The position numbers and the translations under genes are program-made. This document shows positions 11,856 to 21,882 of a stretch of DNA of 64,000 nt, piece after piece. Under the pieces are notes generated by a model, which did not search any database, had not been told where the DNA came from, and was given only the letters and a program-made list of their open reading frames with translations. The stretch is from Hyalella azteca (Eukaryota > Arthropoda > Malacostraca > Amphipoda > Hyalellidae), in NCBI RefSeq assembly GCF_000764305.2, contig NW_025947067.1, positions 301,012-365,011 of the forward strand, read 5' to 3'. How positions within the stretch are numbered: position 1 is the stretch's first letter; each line of letters opens with the position of its first letter.

Positions 11856-11948
11856 GTAAATTCATGAAAATCATAAAAATGCATTTCATGAAAATCATAA
11901 AAATGAAATTAAAATTATAAGTAAATTCATGAAAATCATAAAAATGCA
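11856..11948. repeat. Short tandem repeat, ATGAAAATCATAAAAATG motif x 3
   Basis: GTAAATTCATGAAAATCATA recurs at 11856 and 11921 (65-bp period), with a third copy of the ATGAAAATCATAAAAATG core between them. It sits at the distal end of the last recognisable 126-bp monomer, sharing that monomer's GTAAATT anchor, so it probably arose by local slippage there. Confidence 0.85.
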
Positions 11949-12884
11949 ACGAACTCACCGGAAATAGAGGCGGAACGTAAATGAAAGAGTGAAAAACTAA
12001 AAACTGGAGCAGTGCTGAAAAATGAATTTTCGTCCATTTAGCGGTTTTTTTGATTTACGGAACATTTGAATGAAACCAAAATTTTTCTTTCTGAGAAATT
12101 TTAAGGCATGTAAATCCAACATATATCAGTTACCTAGGTTTGTTCCGTAATTCACGTGAAGTAAATTATAAAGTGCATCAGTTATTCCAAAAAAATATTT
12201 GCCTGAAAATAGCATGAAAAATTTTTTATTTAACAATAAATTTGCTGCAAAAATTTTTACCAATCTAATCGGCAATTCATTTAAATAAAATAAAACTGAT
12301 TTGAATTCAGGGAATAATGTAGATAAAAAGCAGCGTATCAGTACATGCAATGATACATTTTGGTTTAGTAAATCAAAACAAAAATACAAGCATAAATCAT
12401 AAATATCAATCATAATCATAATCAAGCATAATACACAAAATAATAAAATAAATACAAGCATAAATAGAGCATAAAAAACAAACATTAACTTGACCAACTA
12501 ATTAGTGGTCACCTGAAATGTCAAATATAAATTCATCTCATCGATGGTACTCCCTACACACAAATTATTGCCACAGCTCAATTTGAAACCAATTTTGCAG
12601 TTTACAACATTCCCCTTCGCATGAAATAAAAGCTGTAATATCTGCAGCAGAATCAGTTTTCTATTAATTAATTTCCAAATTAAACCGTCTGTTCTAACAC
12701 AATCGATAAAACCTCTCAACGCCAACTCGTAATTAATATTGCAACGCGCCGGTCACTGTTATCAAGAAGGATCGACAATTGTGAGCATTTACAACCGTAG
12801 CAATGCAATTTATTTATTTATCAGTTAAAGTAATTTGGTTTTGTTTAATTTTCATGAAAATACGCCACGTGTCCACATACTCGC
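11949..12884. other. AT-rich DNA, no supported gene
   Basis: Two adjoining minus-strand ORFs (12126-12497, 123 codons; 12498-12725, 75 codons) are hydrophobic, low-complexity translations of AT-rich sequence rich in Phe, Leu and Ile. Their shared boundary (stop of one, start of the next) is coincidental as far as I can see. I do not call a gene. Confidence 0.4.
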
Positions 12885-13127
12885 ATAAGTAATCGCTTAA
12901 ATACCAAGCGAAATACTCGCTGAAACACTCACTTAGAGACTCATTAAAATACTAATCTGAATACTAAACACTGATCAAAATACCCACTGAAATACTCACT
13001 AAAATACTCACCAAAATACTCACTAAGATACTCACTACGTGACTACAATACTAATTAAAATACTCACTAAAATACTCATTAAAAAATTCACCACATACTC
13101 ATTGAAATACTCACTAAAATGTAAGGC
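12885..13127. repeat. Degenerate short tandem repeat, AAAATACTCACT core
   Basis: About 240 bp of imperfect 11- to 13-bp units built on AAAATACTCACT (variants ACTCATT, ACTCACC, ACTAATT, ACTCGCT). Unit edges are ragged, and the left third is more diverged than the centre (12960-13040). The 73-codon ORF at 13039-13260 begins inside it and is not a gene. Confidence 0.8.
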
Positions 13128-13456
13128 AGGACAGCGATTTTTCAAATTGCTGAAGTATTTCCTAACAATTGAAGCCTCATGGAGTGGAGGATGGTTTGTT
13201 AGGGCAAGATTTCAGCAGCGACTGATTGAATTGCCGATTAATTTTTTCCATAAAATTTAATATGTTACTGAAATAGTTATTTTTTATCAGTAAATGTATG
13301 AATTTGTTCTCTTTCGGGCAATTCAGGCTTCTCGTGCTTGATAATTACGGTGGATAGTTTTTATTAATTATTAAAACATTCATTTCCAATTTTTTCAATG
13401 CAACTGAAACATAAGAATTTGGGTTCATTAGAGAAGAACTAGGGCTTTGTTTAATC

Positions 13457-13981
13457 ATGATTGAAATCTTAATTTATCTATCTGTGCTACAAGTATCACA
13501 AGCGCACGATTTTACAGGCACTTCTGTCGAAACCAAATTTGTTGATCTCCCGCGATGCCTATTACCACTTTTGAAGTCTCTTGCCAAAACTCGGCTCTCA
13601 TTTGTTCAGAAAGCAACTCCGCAGCGTTCTCCAGTCCCTCTGAGATGTTGCTATTCAGAAGATATCGTCAGCATGAAGGATTTCGAAAAGCTCCCTGCCG
13701 CTTCACTGCTCACAAATCCAGCCAAAGACTGTCGCAGTTTCCGGAAGTTTGGATCCTTTCAGAATAATGGCAGCAAACTGTTACGGGGAACTCCGCAGAA
13801 GAAAACACAAGCTTCTCATTTGGTGCATGGCTCTCGTGTTCCGAGATGTAGTGTCACTTGCAGGGGCTTGCTGATATCGATCACGGATAGAAGCTATCAT
13901 GGACAGCCGTGTGTAATCAAGGTTGTTCATTTTAGTCAGCTTCAGAGAAAGAACAAAGAGCATGATATTACAAAATTATAG
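13457..13981 (+). CDS. Hypothetical ORF, 174 codons, possible secreted protein
   Basis: This is the longest ATG-to-stop frame in the window that is not built from a tandem repeat. It lies in a patch visibly less AT-rich than its surroundings. The N-terminus MIEILIYLSVLQVSQA followed by HDF looks like a signal peptide: a short n-region, a hydrophobic IYLSVL core, then small residues before a plausible cleavage site. The rest is basic and cysteine-containing (RCC, KDC, RCSVTC, QPC) with no domain I recognise. A shorter plus-strand frame (13555-13767) and a 60-codon minus-strand frame overlap it. There is no visible TATA element, splice pattern or neighbour to support it. It may be a single-exon gene, an exon, a pseudogene or chance. 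Confidence 0.22.
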   Translation: MIEILIYLSVLQVSQAHDFTGTSVETKFVDLPRCLLPLLKSLAKTRLSFVQKATPQRSPVPLRCCYSEDIVSMKDFEKLPAASLLTNPAKDCRSFRKFGSFQNNGSKLLRGTPQKKTQASHLVHGSRVPRCSVTCRGLLISITDRSYHGQPCVIKVVHFSQLQRKNKEHDITKL

Positions 13982-16289
13982 CGTCGTTAATTCAATTCTG
14001 CAATTTGCGTTTTTAAAAAGCTGATAGCATCTCAAAAATTATCGGCATAGAAATAAAAGATTAGCGTTCCTTATTTGTAGTTTACTGATGCAAATGCCTG
14101 ATGATTTTAGACATAAATATTGATGAAATGAAATTGCTTCTTAAGTTCATAAAAATCGATCTTTTCTTTCCATTATAAATCGTTTAGAACCAGATTTAAT
14201 CTCAACGGCTTTGCGCGGTATGACTCCATGGACACAGAATCTTATCATGAAAACAAATTTCAGATATATTATAAATAAAAACTCGACTGAGCTTTTATGC
14301 CGCCTGTGAACAATGTTAATGAAAACGCAACAGGTAACCTTTTTGCTCCCCATTAAGTGTGCCGCATAAAACACATAGTTTCTTGTGACCTGAACTCACG
14401 AGACACAAAGTATCGCAACAAGAGGGCGCTGCAGCCAATGTGTTACAGAACATTAAGTTGATAACGTTGATGGTGTACAGCTTGCTTCCTTTATCCACGT
14501 AAGCTTCTCCTCGACCACGACTATAATGCTTCTCTAAATCCACCCTGACACCTTCGCATTATTTGAACCCGAAAAAATGGCGGGATGATGCAAGAAAACG
14601 GCCTCCGGGAAGTGCTTCAAAAATCTGCAAGAAAAATGATCGTGCTTAAGAGCTGCGCCGACCTTCCATGTGAAAACTCTCGCACGCCAAACGCAAATAA
14701 ACCAAGAGATAGCGGTTAAAATTCTGCGACAATCCTTTAAAAAAAACTTATTTTTTACGAACAAAACACAAAAGTTTAGCAAATAATGTTGAAGATGTAT
14801 TACAAAGTAATTTTAGCTTGAGAACATTGATTAACATTTTAATAAGTCCATTAATTTATTTATTATTGTCTGTATAGTGATGGATGGTAGATCGTTTACG
14901 TCTTTCATCGAGATTACGTTAATCAAAAATCAACTTCTAAATTACACTGGTCACATTTATAGTGCCTATTTATTAGGTAGTTTTTCGGGGCCCTAATTTA
15001 AAACTGAAATATTAAATACGTTTAATCAGTAGTTTCAATAGTGTGGAATTGCAATGTTTCACATCGATTTGCGATTTTTACTATGGTAAAGAAAGCTACC
15101 TGAGCGGTCTCTCTGTGAAGAATCTCCTTACTCGTCATGGTGTCAAAATTTAAATGAAAATAAACGTTTTGCATCTCTGCGAAATATGTTTTTGTGCCAA
15201 TAAATAGAGCCTTATCGCGAGGAGTTGGACCGAAATATGGGCAATTTCCTATCTTGAACAGGCCGCTTGGGTTGAGGAAATGGCAAGTCAACGAGAATTT
15301 GCTTTGGCGCTTATTGCCTGCAATGAATTTTGTGCAGGAAAAAATAGCTTGATTTATAGAGGACAGAAATTGCATCCTCATTTGATAGCGATCTTTGAGC
15401 CTCTCAAGCAAGTGAGTGAAGCTGACTTCTTGCATCATGTGATGCACTCAGTTAAATCAGGGAGGTTTTGTTCAAATAATGTTGCACTTCTTGCCCTTGG
15501 TAGCGTTATTCTGGCCCAGTTTGACCCGGCAAAAGGGGGTATCGGTGCTACGAGCAGAAAATGCGTCACTGTTTGTACAATATGAATGTACTTTTTTTCT
15601 GAGTGATTTTTTATTTTTTTTGCATATGAACGTACTTATTTTCTGAGTGATTTTTTATTTTTTATTTTTTTTAATATGAACGTATTTATTTACGTTGGAG
15701 CAAAAATAATTTCAAATAAATTTCGAAGAGTGGGTCAACTGATACTTGAGTATTAATGGCATTATTAATTGACCCGAAAATGTTTTCAATGATAATAATT
15801 TTCATGCATTGAATATACAGGCCGAAACAATAACTTTAAATATTTTCTTGTTTAAATTATCTTGAGCCACGTTTAACAAACAGTAACGTTGATTACCACT
15901 ATTGAACCACCATTTTTCTTGCTAAAGGCCAGACGATATCGAATAGTCAAAAAAAATTATTTCAAGTCTCACTCTATCTTTATTATTTTATCTAGTATTG
16001 TTGCAGTAATACATCAATATTTATAGTTTCAATTTTTCTGCAGCAATATTTTTATGAATGATTTACACAATTTTTTTTAGCACTTATTTCATTGTTTGTT
16101 TTATCAACCGTTGCTTCTTATTCACCCAATCAAATAACTTGAAGGTTAAAAAAACTTTGTTCGTTATAATTTAATTCTGTTGATTTTTTGTAAATACTGC
16201 TCATGCTTATTAAGTTTCATCCAAATTCATGCCGCTGATTGAACTTCAATGAAAATATCTTCATGTGTGAACTCATGACAAGCATACAT
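13982..16289. other. Unique AT-rich DNA with unsupported ORFs
   Basis: Minus-strand ORFs of 75, 75 and 82 codons (14147-14782) and of 141 codons (15022-15447), and a plus-strand ORF of 101 codons (15280-15585), overlap or adjoin each other. None shows a recognisable family. The 141- and 101-codon frames are antisense to one another over about 170 bp, so at most one could be real. A small tandem repeat lies at 15581-15690. Confidence 0.4.
15581..15690. repeat. Tandem repeat, ~44-50-bp unit x 2.3
   Basis: TATGAATGTACTTTTTTTCT and its variants TATGAACGTACTTATTTTCT and TATGAACGTATTTATT begin at 15581, 15625 and 15675. CTGAGTGATTTTTTATTTTT follows the first two. Unit length varies through the T-rich tail. 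Confidence 0.8.
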
Positions 16290-16293
16290 GTAT

Positions 16294-16670
16294 GTGTGAG
16301 AGGTCACTACGTATGATCTCATCACAATAGATGACCTCAGCACCACGAGGTCACAACAGATGACCTCATGACTTCATAGCCATGACCTCACAGCCATGAC
16401 CTCACAGCCATGACCTCACAGCCATAGAGAGAGGCATTACAGGGCTACATTTAAATTCACGACTCCCAGTCTGTGAGAGGCACCTACGGATGACCTCAGC
16501 ACAATAGATGTACTCAGCACCCCGAGCTCACATCAGAAAACCCCTCGACCTCATAGCCACACAGCCATGACCATACAGCCATGACCATGACCTCACAGCC
16601 ATGACCTCACAGCCATGACCTCACAGCCATGACCTCACAGCCATGACCTCACAGCCATGACCTCACACAG
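16294..16670. repeat. Duplicated locus carrying a 14-bp TGACCTCACAGCCA array
   Basis: Two related halves, about 16294-16430 and 16470-16670. Each begins with a GTGAGAGG..CACTACG..ATGA-CTCA segment, continues through CACAATAGATG and CAGCACC-CGAG, and ends in a 14-bp tandem array (unit ATGACCTCACAGCC). The first array has about 3.4 units (16378-16425). The second has at least five perfect units (16587-16656) plus diverged ones on both sides. The left half retains more TGACCT copies, and the right half has more point changes in the unique part. Segment and array therefore duplicated together and then diverged. Confidence 0.85.
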
Positions 16671-17098
16671 CAACTCTTGACATGACCTCCACGCCTGTCA
16701 GTCTCAGGTCATGAGCGCAGTTCATTCTTGCGCCACAATTCACGTCACCACCACAGACGTCCTGGGCCCCCGGGGGCACCGTTATGCCAGAGCGCGACTG
16801 TTTCACGAGAATTTATTTTGTTCATGTGCAGCAACATTCCCGTCCCATATATAGAAATTTATAGCGGCTAGAGACGACGTGCGATGTATATGACAGACCC
16901 ACCGCATTGTCATGGATTCAAAGAAAAATGCGTAAAGGCCATCACACTTGAACGCGAAAACGTAAGTTTTCACTTCGGGGTTTTCGCCAGCCTTAATATC
17001 GTGTGGATATTGAAATGACTCAAGCTTTCAATGAGCGAATATTTTATGCACAATGACATGGCGAGAGTCAAATTGTGTCTGGAAATGAAGAATAAAAG

Positions 17099-17424
17099 TT
17101 GGAAATGTTTGATGAAAGTAGGGAAAAGTTTGATGTAAGCAGAGAAAAGTTCGATGAAAGCAGGAAAAAGTTCATTGAAAGCAGAGAAAAGTTCGATGAA
17201 AGCAGGGAAAAGTTCGACGGATGCAGGGAAAAGTTTGATGGATGCAGGGAAAAGTTCGATGGATGCAGGGAAAAGTTCGATGAAAGCAGGGAAAATTTCG
17301 ATGGGTGCAGGGAAAAGTTCGATGAAAGCAGGGAAATGTTCCTTTGAAAGCAGGAAACAGTTCGATGATCAGGGAAAAGTTAGGTGAAAGCAGGGAAAAG
17401 TTCGGTGAAAGTGAAAATTTTGGA
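17099..17424. repeat. Minisatellite, 21-bp unit x ~15
   Basis: Copies of a 21-bp unit GGGAAAAGTTCGATGAAAGCA, with GATGGATGC and GATGTAAGC variants. It is regular from 17110 to 17340 and degraded afterwards. Since 21 is a multiple of three, one plus frame (17099-17347, 82 codons) reads as a heptad repeat of the REKFDES type, and another (17154-17387) as GKSSMKA repeats. The strand is purine-rich. No non-repetitive flanking coding sequence was seen, so I call DNA repeat rather than gene. Confidence 0.92.
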
Positions 17425-18189
17425 TGAAACCATTCCCCCGTTCACCTGTTCAGGGAAAGGCAGAGAGGTCGCACAGAAATTATTCTGAGGTAATCACCGA
17501 ACAAATGTCAATGTCAGTTTTAATGATAATTATAATGAACCCATGTTATGTGTATGACAATTGTTAAAAAATTCGCAACCGAATCTTTTACAGTAGCGAA
17601 ATTCTCCATAACTAGAGTTAAATCAAACATTTATAATTAAGATTTTCTTAAAGATATAAATATAGTATATGAGTATTACCTTATTCAAAAAGTTTTTAAA
17701 AACATATTTTACTGACTTGAAGCACTGGTTCTTTTATCAAGTATTTTTCAAAGTAGTATCTTTTAATTTCAGAGTTAATTCTATTTTTCTAAAATAAGCT
17801 GTTTTCTAAATTCAATTCAAAGTCGTTCAGTTTTGCAAATTACATCTGAGGGAAATATTATAATCTGAAAAAATCCCTTTTCAGTCTCCAGAATTCAGAA
17901 TTCAAGGAAAAATACTTTTTTCAGGCAATTTTAGCCGGCAAAACATCAGACAAGGGCTTCAAGGCAATCTAAAAATATATATTTCCCAGATGAACCTGTC
18001 GCAGTTTCGTAATAAGACCTTGACTTGAGGAATTCCATGGCAGAATTGCAGTTAACTTGTTCCAGAGGAACCATGACGTTGAGAAATTATTCACCATTTC
18101 AAGATGACAACAATTCCTCCATAAGCTGCCCAACTTAGAGCGGCAGATGAGGAACTTCATCTTAGTTCACTTGTCACGGTGACGGACAC
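17425..18189. other. AT-rich DNA, nothing supported
   Basis: No gene, RNA or repeat found. The one 63-codon minus-strand ORF (17969-18160) has no recognised motif. Confidence 0.45.
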
Positions 18190-18970
18190 CTGACATGGTT
18201 CTCTGGCCCGCCCTCTCTTACTTGTCTCTTTCTCTGCTATATTTCCTTCTCTTTCGTTTCGTTCATTTTAAATACATCCATCTTTCATCCATTTTCATTT
18301 CTTTCACTTTTTCAACCTCCGTCTTGCTTTCTATTTCAATATATCACTTTTTCACTACTTTCAGTTTACCTTATTTTTCTTTTCTCTAACTTTCAATATC
18401 TTCTTCCTTCTCTTTCGTTTATCTCACTTTCTTTATCTTCTACTTTTCTTCTTTTTTGATTCTTTCACTTTCACTATTACCTTCTTTTCTTCTCTTTGGT
18501 CACGTTCATTTTCATAATAGTTCCTTATCATTTTATTAATAACACTTTCACCACCTTCATATTTTCTTCTTTTTCGTATCATTTATATTTGCAAGCTCTA
18601 TCTTTTTTTCTACTTCTTCCCATTTCCACAATCCTCATCGTTTCGTCTCTCTTGTTTCTGCCTCTTCTACCAATTACGTGCTTCCTCCTATTTTAACCAG
18701 TCATCATTTCAACTTTTTCATCTCCAGTCACTATTTCAAAATCATTCACACAATCATTCTCATGAAATCATTCACAATTATTTTTCATGCAGTTTTACAT
18801 GCTTCACTTTCCTTTACCTCTTCGCCTGACTCATCACCTCGAGATATCCCCACCTACCACATTCTTTCTCTCTCCTCTTTGAACTTTCAATTCCTTTACG
18901 TTCGCGCCCTCCTTTTTTGTCTCTTTTTCTGCAAGTCAATATTTTTTCACGTTTTTTACCCTCCTTCAAC
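18190..18970 (+). repeat. Pyrimidine-rich tract (CTT/TTC-rich), ~780 bp
   Basis: By eye about three quarters of the plus-strand bases are C or T, in irregular TTTC, TTCT and CTTTC words with no fixed period. The strong strand asymmetry keeps stop codons out of the plus strand and creates Phe/Ser/Leu-rich ORFs (18195-18389, 18496-18696, 18678-18989). These are compositional artefacts. Such polypyrimidine/polypurine DNA can form triplex structures and is a known source of assembly error. Confidence 0.75.
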
Positions 18971-19914
18971 TGAGCTCCAAGAAAGTTAAAGGAATTAAAG
19001 TAAAGGAATTGAATAATCCGCCACTGAAGAAGAAACAGAAGAGAGAGCATAAAAAGAAACTCTGTTCACTTATTACCTCGCGGGCGACGTTCGTAAAATA
19101 TTTGAATTTATAGTTGTTCAATATTTAGGCTAATGGCAGCGATTAAAAGATTATTAAAACACTATGCCATTAGCAACCAATCTTTAATTGTTTGAATTAG
19201 CTGGTATGTATTTGAAAGAAACTGGATTTTTAAATAGCCCTAGCACAACACGACTTTTTGTTCAAAAAGGCGTGTTTTTCTGTCACGTTTTGTTTGATTT
19301 AGTCCGAGAAGTTAAGCAAATATTGTGCGATGCGTCAGCAGCTTTCATTATCGACGGTAATTTAATTTAAAATTTCTGAGTTTACATTTAGTCAATTTTT
19401 AGGTCCTTTTCGATGAAGCTTCTGGGGCAGCAAAATTCAAATGACATATTTTCTCTATTAACTATTTTGAAATACTAGCTGTGTCCGTCAATACTAGTGT
19501 CAGATGATGCAGTCCATACGCAAGACAAAATTCAACTATCTTATGAATACATCTATTCATTAATTACGTTGAATGAGGTAGGAAATAGTATCAACAGTTT
19601 GTTTTGTACAATTTCCCTTTTACGAATAGCTGATCTGCTGAATGCTATATCAGCTATTCGATATGCTGAATAGCTGATCGATAGTGCATTCTAAATAGAT
19701 ATAAATAGTGTAAAAGTAAAACTGATCGATATTGCATTCGGAACAATTACCTCTATCAGAATACAATTATTCTCAACATTCTATTTCGCGTTCTGTTTAA
19801 TATCCCATTTCCGAATAGCAATTCCCATCGATTGATAGTGCATTCGGAGAAATCGACTCTATTCTTGATAACAATTCCCAATTCTTGAGACATTTTTCAA
19901 GCCGAAACCTGCAT
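18971..19914. other. Unique AT-rich DNA, weak local repeats
   Basis: No supported gene. Around 19620-19870 the motif GATCGATAGTGCATTC and shorter relatives (GATCGATATTGCATTC, GATTGATAGTGCATTCGGA) occur three times in diverged context, with TAGCTGAT words between them. This may be an old tandem duplication, but the unit cannot be fixed by eye. Confidence 0.4.
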
Positions 19915-20111
19915 TTTTAGCGCATTTTCTCATTTATAGAAAAAATGCACTATTGTGCTCGCCATGTCCGTCCGTCCGCCTGTCTGTCTGTCTTCTGTCT
20001 GTCTGTCTGTCTGTCTGTCCATCTGTCCGTCCGGCTGTCCGTGACCTCAAGTTTTCGCCGACGAGAAAATGCGCTTTCTGTCACTCACTGCAGTGAGTAC
20101 TGAGTTATTTT
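19915..20111 (-). mobile_element. MITE-like element A, copy 2 (reverse orientation)
   Basis: The reverse complement of the elements at 4101-4250 and 34541-34705: it opens with TTTTTAGCGCATTTTCTC, passes through CACTATTGTGCTCGCCATGTC, an expanded GTCC/GTCT microsatellite (about 70 bp, the longest of the three), GACCTCAAGTTTTCGCCGAC, GAGAAAATGCGC, and ends CACTGCAGTGAGTACTGAGT plus TATTTT. The length difference from the other copies is essentially all in the microsatellite. Confidence 0.8.
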
Positions 20112-20576
20112 GCGTCCCCGCGAATGAATGCAAAACACATAGATTTTACTTCAATTAAAAGTGTTCAGCAATGCTCGCAGAATTTGAATGAAAGTTTTCT
20201 GCATCGCCAAAGCCAAGTCTCGGTTCGAAGGAAGACACGTTCCCGATATCATAAATTATTTCTCTTACGAAGCTCTCGAGTTCAGCTGACAGGAGGAACT
20301 TTGACGAGTTTTTAATTGGATTATGGAAGACCTCGAGGCGAGTTTGTAAGAAGATCAGCAACTTTTGGTCGGCGGTCTCTCGTTCGTTTCGAGTACTGAT
20401 TACTTTCATTTCTGTTTGTGGACGTAGAAGGAATCTTAAGCTTGTTACTGCTTTTAGGAGGAGTAGTACGAATCACTGAAGTACTTTTCGAGTAGTTTAT
20501 TATTAGTAAGTTTCAATTGAATAAAAAGTTAGGCTCACTAATGTCATTGTGAAGGAAGCTCTGAGAGTTATATCGT
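20112..20576. other. Unique DNA, no supported gene
   Basis: Overlapping ORFs on both strands (20124-20315 plus, 20155-20409 minus), neither with recognisable features. No repeat found. Confidence 0.4.
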
Positions 20577-20873
20577 CGGAATTAATCGTTCGTTAAAGTA
20601 TTTAGATTATTGCTTTAATGCAGACATAAATTTTTCATGAAAACGCCATCAATCTTAAGACTACAACTTTAAGGAGCATTGTTCTCAGTGACTAGCAGGC
20701 AATTGCATGTCATGTTGCTTTACATCATGGAATTAGATCATTCGTTGATGCATGTCAATTAACGTTTTAATGTAGACATAAATTCTTCATGAAAATGTCA
20801 TCAATCTTAAGACTGCAACTATAAGGAGCATTGTTCTCACAATGACTAGCAGGCAATTGCACGTCATGTTGCT
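20577..20873. repeat. Tandem duplication, ~151-bp unit x 2
   Basis: The sequence from GGAATTAATCGTTCGTT (20578) to CATGTTGCT recurs from GGAATTAGATCATTCGTT (20729). The last ~106 bp of each (20614-20719 and 20766-20873) align closely, with a handful of substitutions and a short insertion. The leading ~40 bp are more diverged. Minus-strand ORFs at 20767-21156 start downstream and run into the second copy. Confidence 0.88.
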
Positions 20874-21288
20874 GCTCGTCGACAAGCCCTCGCGTCTGTG
20901 CCAGGCTCCTCGGCATATGAGGCTCGCGTTTATCTGTTTTCGATAGCAGCGAGGGAATGCGTCTTGGGTCGCTGTCAAGCCTGGCCCATCTGTTCCAATC
21001 CTTGACGCTCCCAATAATGCCAATGCATTGAGCTGCCCTAGCACCACAAGCCGCCCGTGCTTGGATTAAGACACAATCCAGCAAAGCTTCAATATGGGGT
21101 GTCGGCCGAGCGAAGGTGCAGCTTCCCGGGAGACTTGGCCGCAACCTCAAAGGCAAATGTTGGTCGTGCTTGTGAAAACATGCCGTCGTTTCTCGGAAAT
21201 TTTGTTAACCGATTTTTCGTTTGTTTGGAAAACGCGGCGAAGGAGCTTGGATGCTTGGTAAACATATGCACGTCTTCACATCGCATCC

Positions 21289-21328
21289 GACAATGGTAGT
21301 TCCTCCGGTAGGAGGAACTACCATTGTC
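21289..21328. repeat. Perfect hairpin, 18-bp stem and 4-nt loop
   Basis: GACAATGGTAGTTCCTCC (21289-21306), loop GGTA, then its exact complement GGAGGAACTACCATTGTC (21311-21328). A partial third copy, CTACCATTGTAG, lies at about 21349. The stem has no mismatch. It is too short for a typical microRNA precursor and has no T-run after it, so I leave the function open. Confidence 0.9.
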
Positions 21329-21579
21329 AATAACCTACCTGTCGAGCTACCATTGTAGAATGACCTTCCTGAATTTAAAATTTTTTGCACCATATAAAAC
21401 TCGTTCTATTTCTGCGAAGACTTCAAGCGAAAGTTACTCATATTCTCTTAAGATACTGTGAACTATTGCAGTGGATATAGATTTAAAATGGTAGCTGAAA
21501 GTGTTTCTTGCAATAAGGCAAGCCAGGATGTTCCAATTTCTAAATCTCCGGAATCAACGCTACGAGAGCGCGACGGGTT

Positions 21580-21882
21580 ATTCCAGCCACTAGAAATCGC
21601 TAGGAACCGGGACCAATCCAACCACATGGGATCGCTAGGAACCGGGACCAGTCAACCACTAGGAATCGCTAGGAACCGCGACCATTCCAACCACTAGGGA
21701 TCGCTAGGAACCGGGACCAGTCAACCACTAGGAATCGCCATGAACCGGGACCATTCCAACCACTAGGGATCGCTAGGAACCGGGACCAGTCAACCACTAG
21801 GAATCGCCAGGAACCGGGACCATTCCACCACTAGGGATCGCTAGGAGCCGGGACCATTCCAACCACGAGGGATTGTTTTAAC
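21580..21882. repeat. Minisatellite with a 69-bp dimeric higher-order unit
   Basis: Alternating ~34-bp and ~35-bp subunits. One carries GGGACCAGTCAACCACTAGG, the other GACCATTCCAACCACTAGGG. Both contain ATCGCTAGGAACC. The GACCAGTC variant recurs at 21646, 21715 and 21784, exactly 69 bp apart, so the pair is the repeating unit. The ends (21580-21630 and 21850-21910) are degenerate. The 79-codon ORF at 21458-21697 runs into the array and is not supported. Confidence 0.88.

Larger units (their letters stand above)
9091..11860. repeat. Ancient diverged satellite, ~126-bp monomer
   Basis: About twenty diverged copies of one monomer, head to tail. Each carries, in order, a CACTGCGCAGGTGTAAAATT-like block, an ACATATTTCTCGAGTTTGG block, a TTCATTTGCGGCAGTTATCGG block, TTAATTACCTAATTCAAAAA and CGACTAAACCCACAT. 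The GTAAAATT-type anchor falls near 9364, 9494, 9620, 9745, 9857, 9984, 10114, 10236, then 11021, 11146, 11289, 11417, 11490, 11601, 11731 and 11856. Spacing is mostly 111-130 bp, with one short (73) and one long (143) interval. Earlier copies, from about 9100, are weaker. Insertions interrupt the array at about 10325-10670 and 10796-10915. Divergence between copies is high, so the array is old and not being homogenised. Confidence 0.8.

Noticed and set aside
18195..18989. Phe/Ser/Leu-rich plus-strand ORFs
   Set aside because: Product of the pyrimidine-rich composition, which excludes stop codons on that strand.
20767..21156. 129-codon minus-strand ORF
   Set aside because: It runs into the 151-bp duplication, overlaps another open minus frame (20787-21047), and has no recognisable motif.
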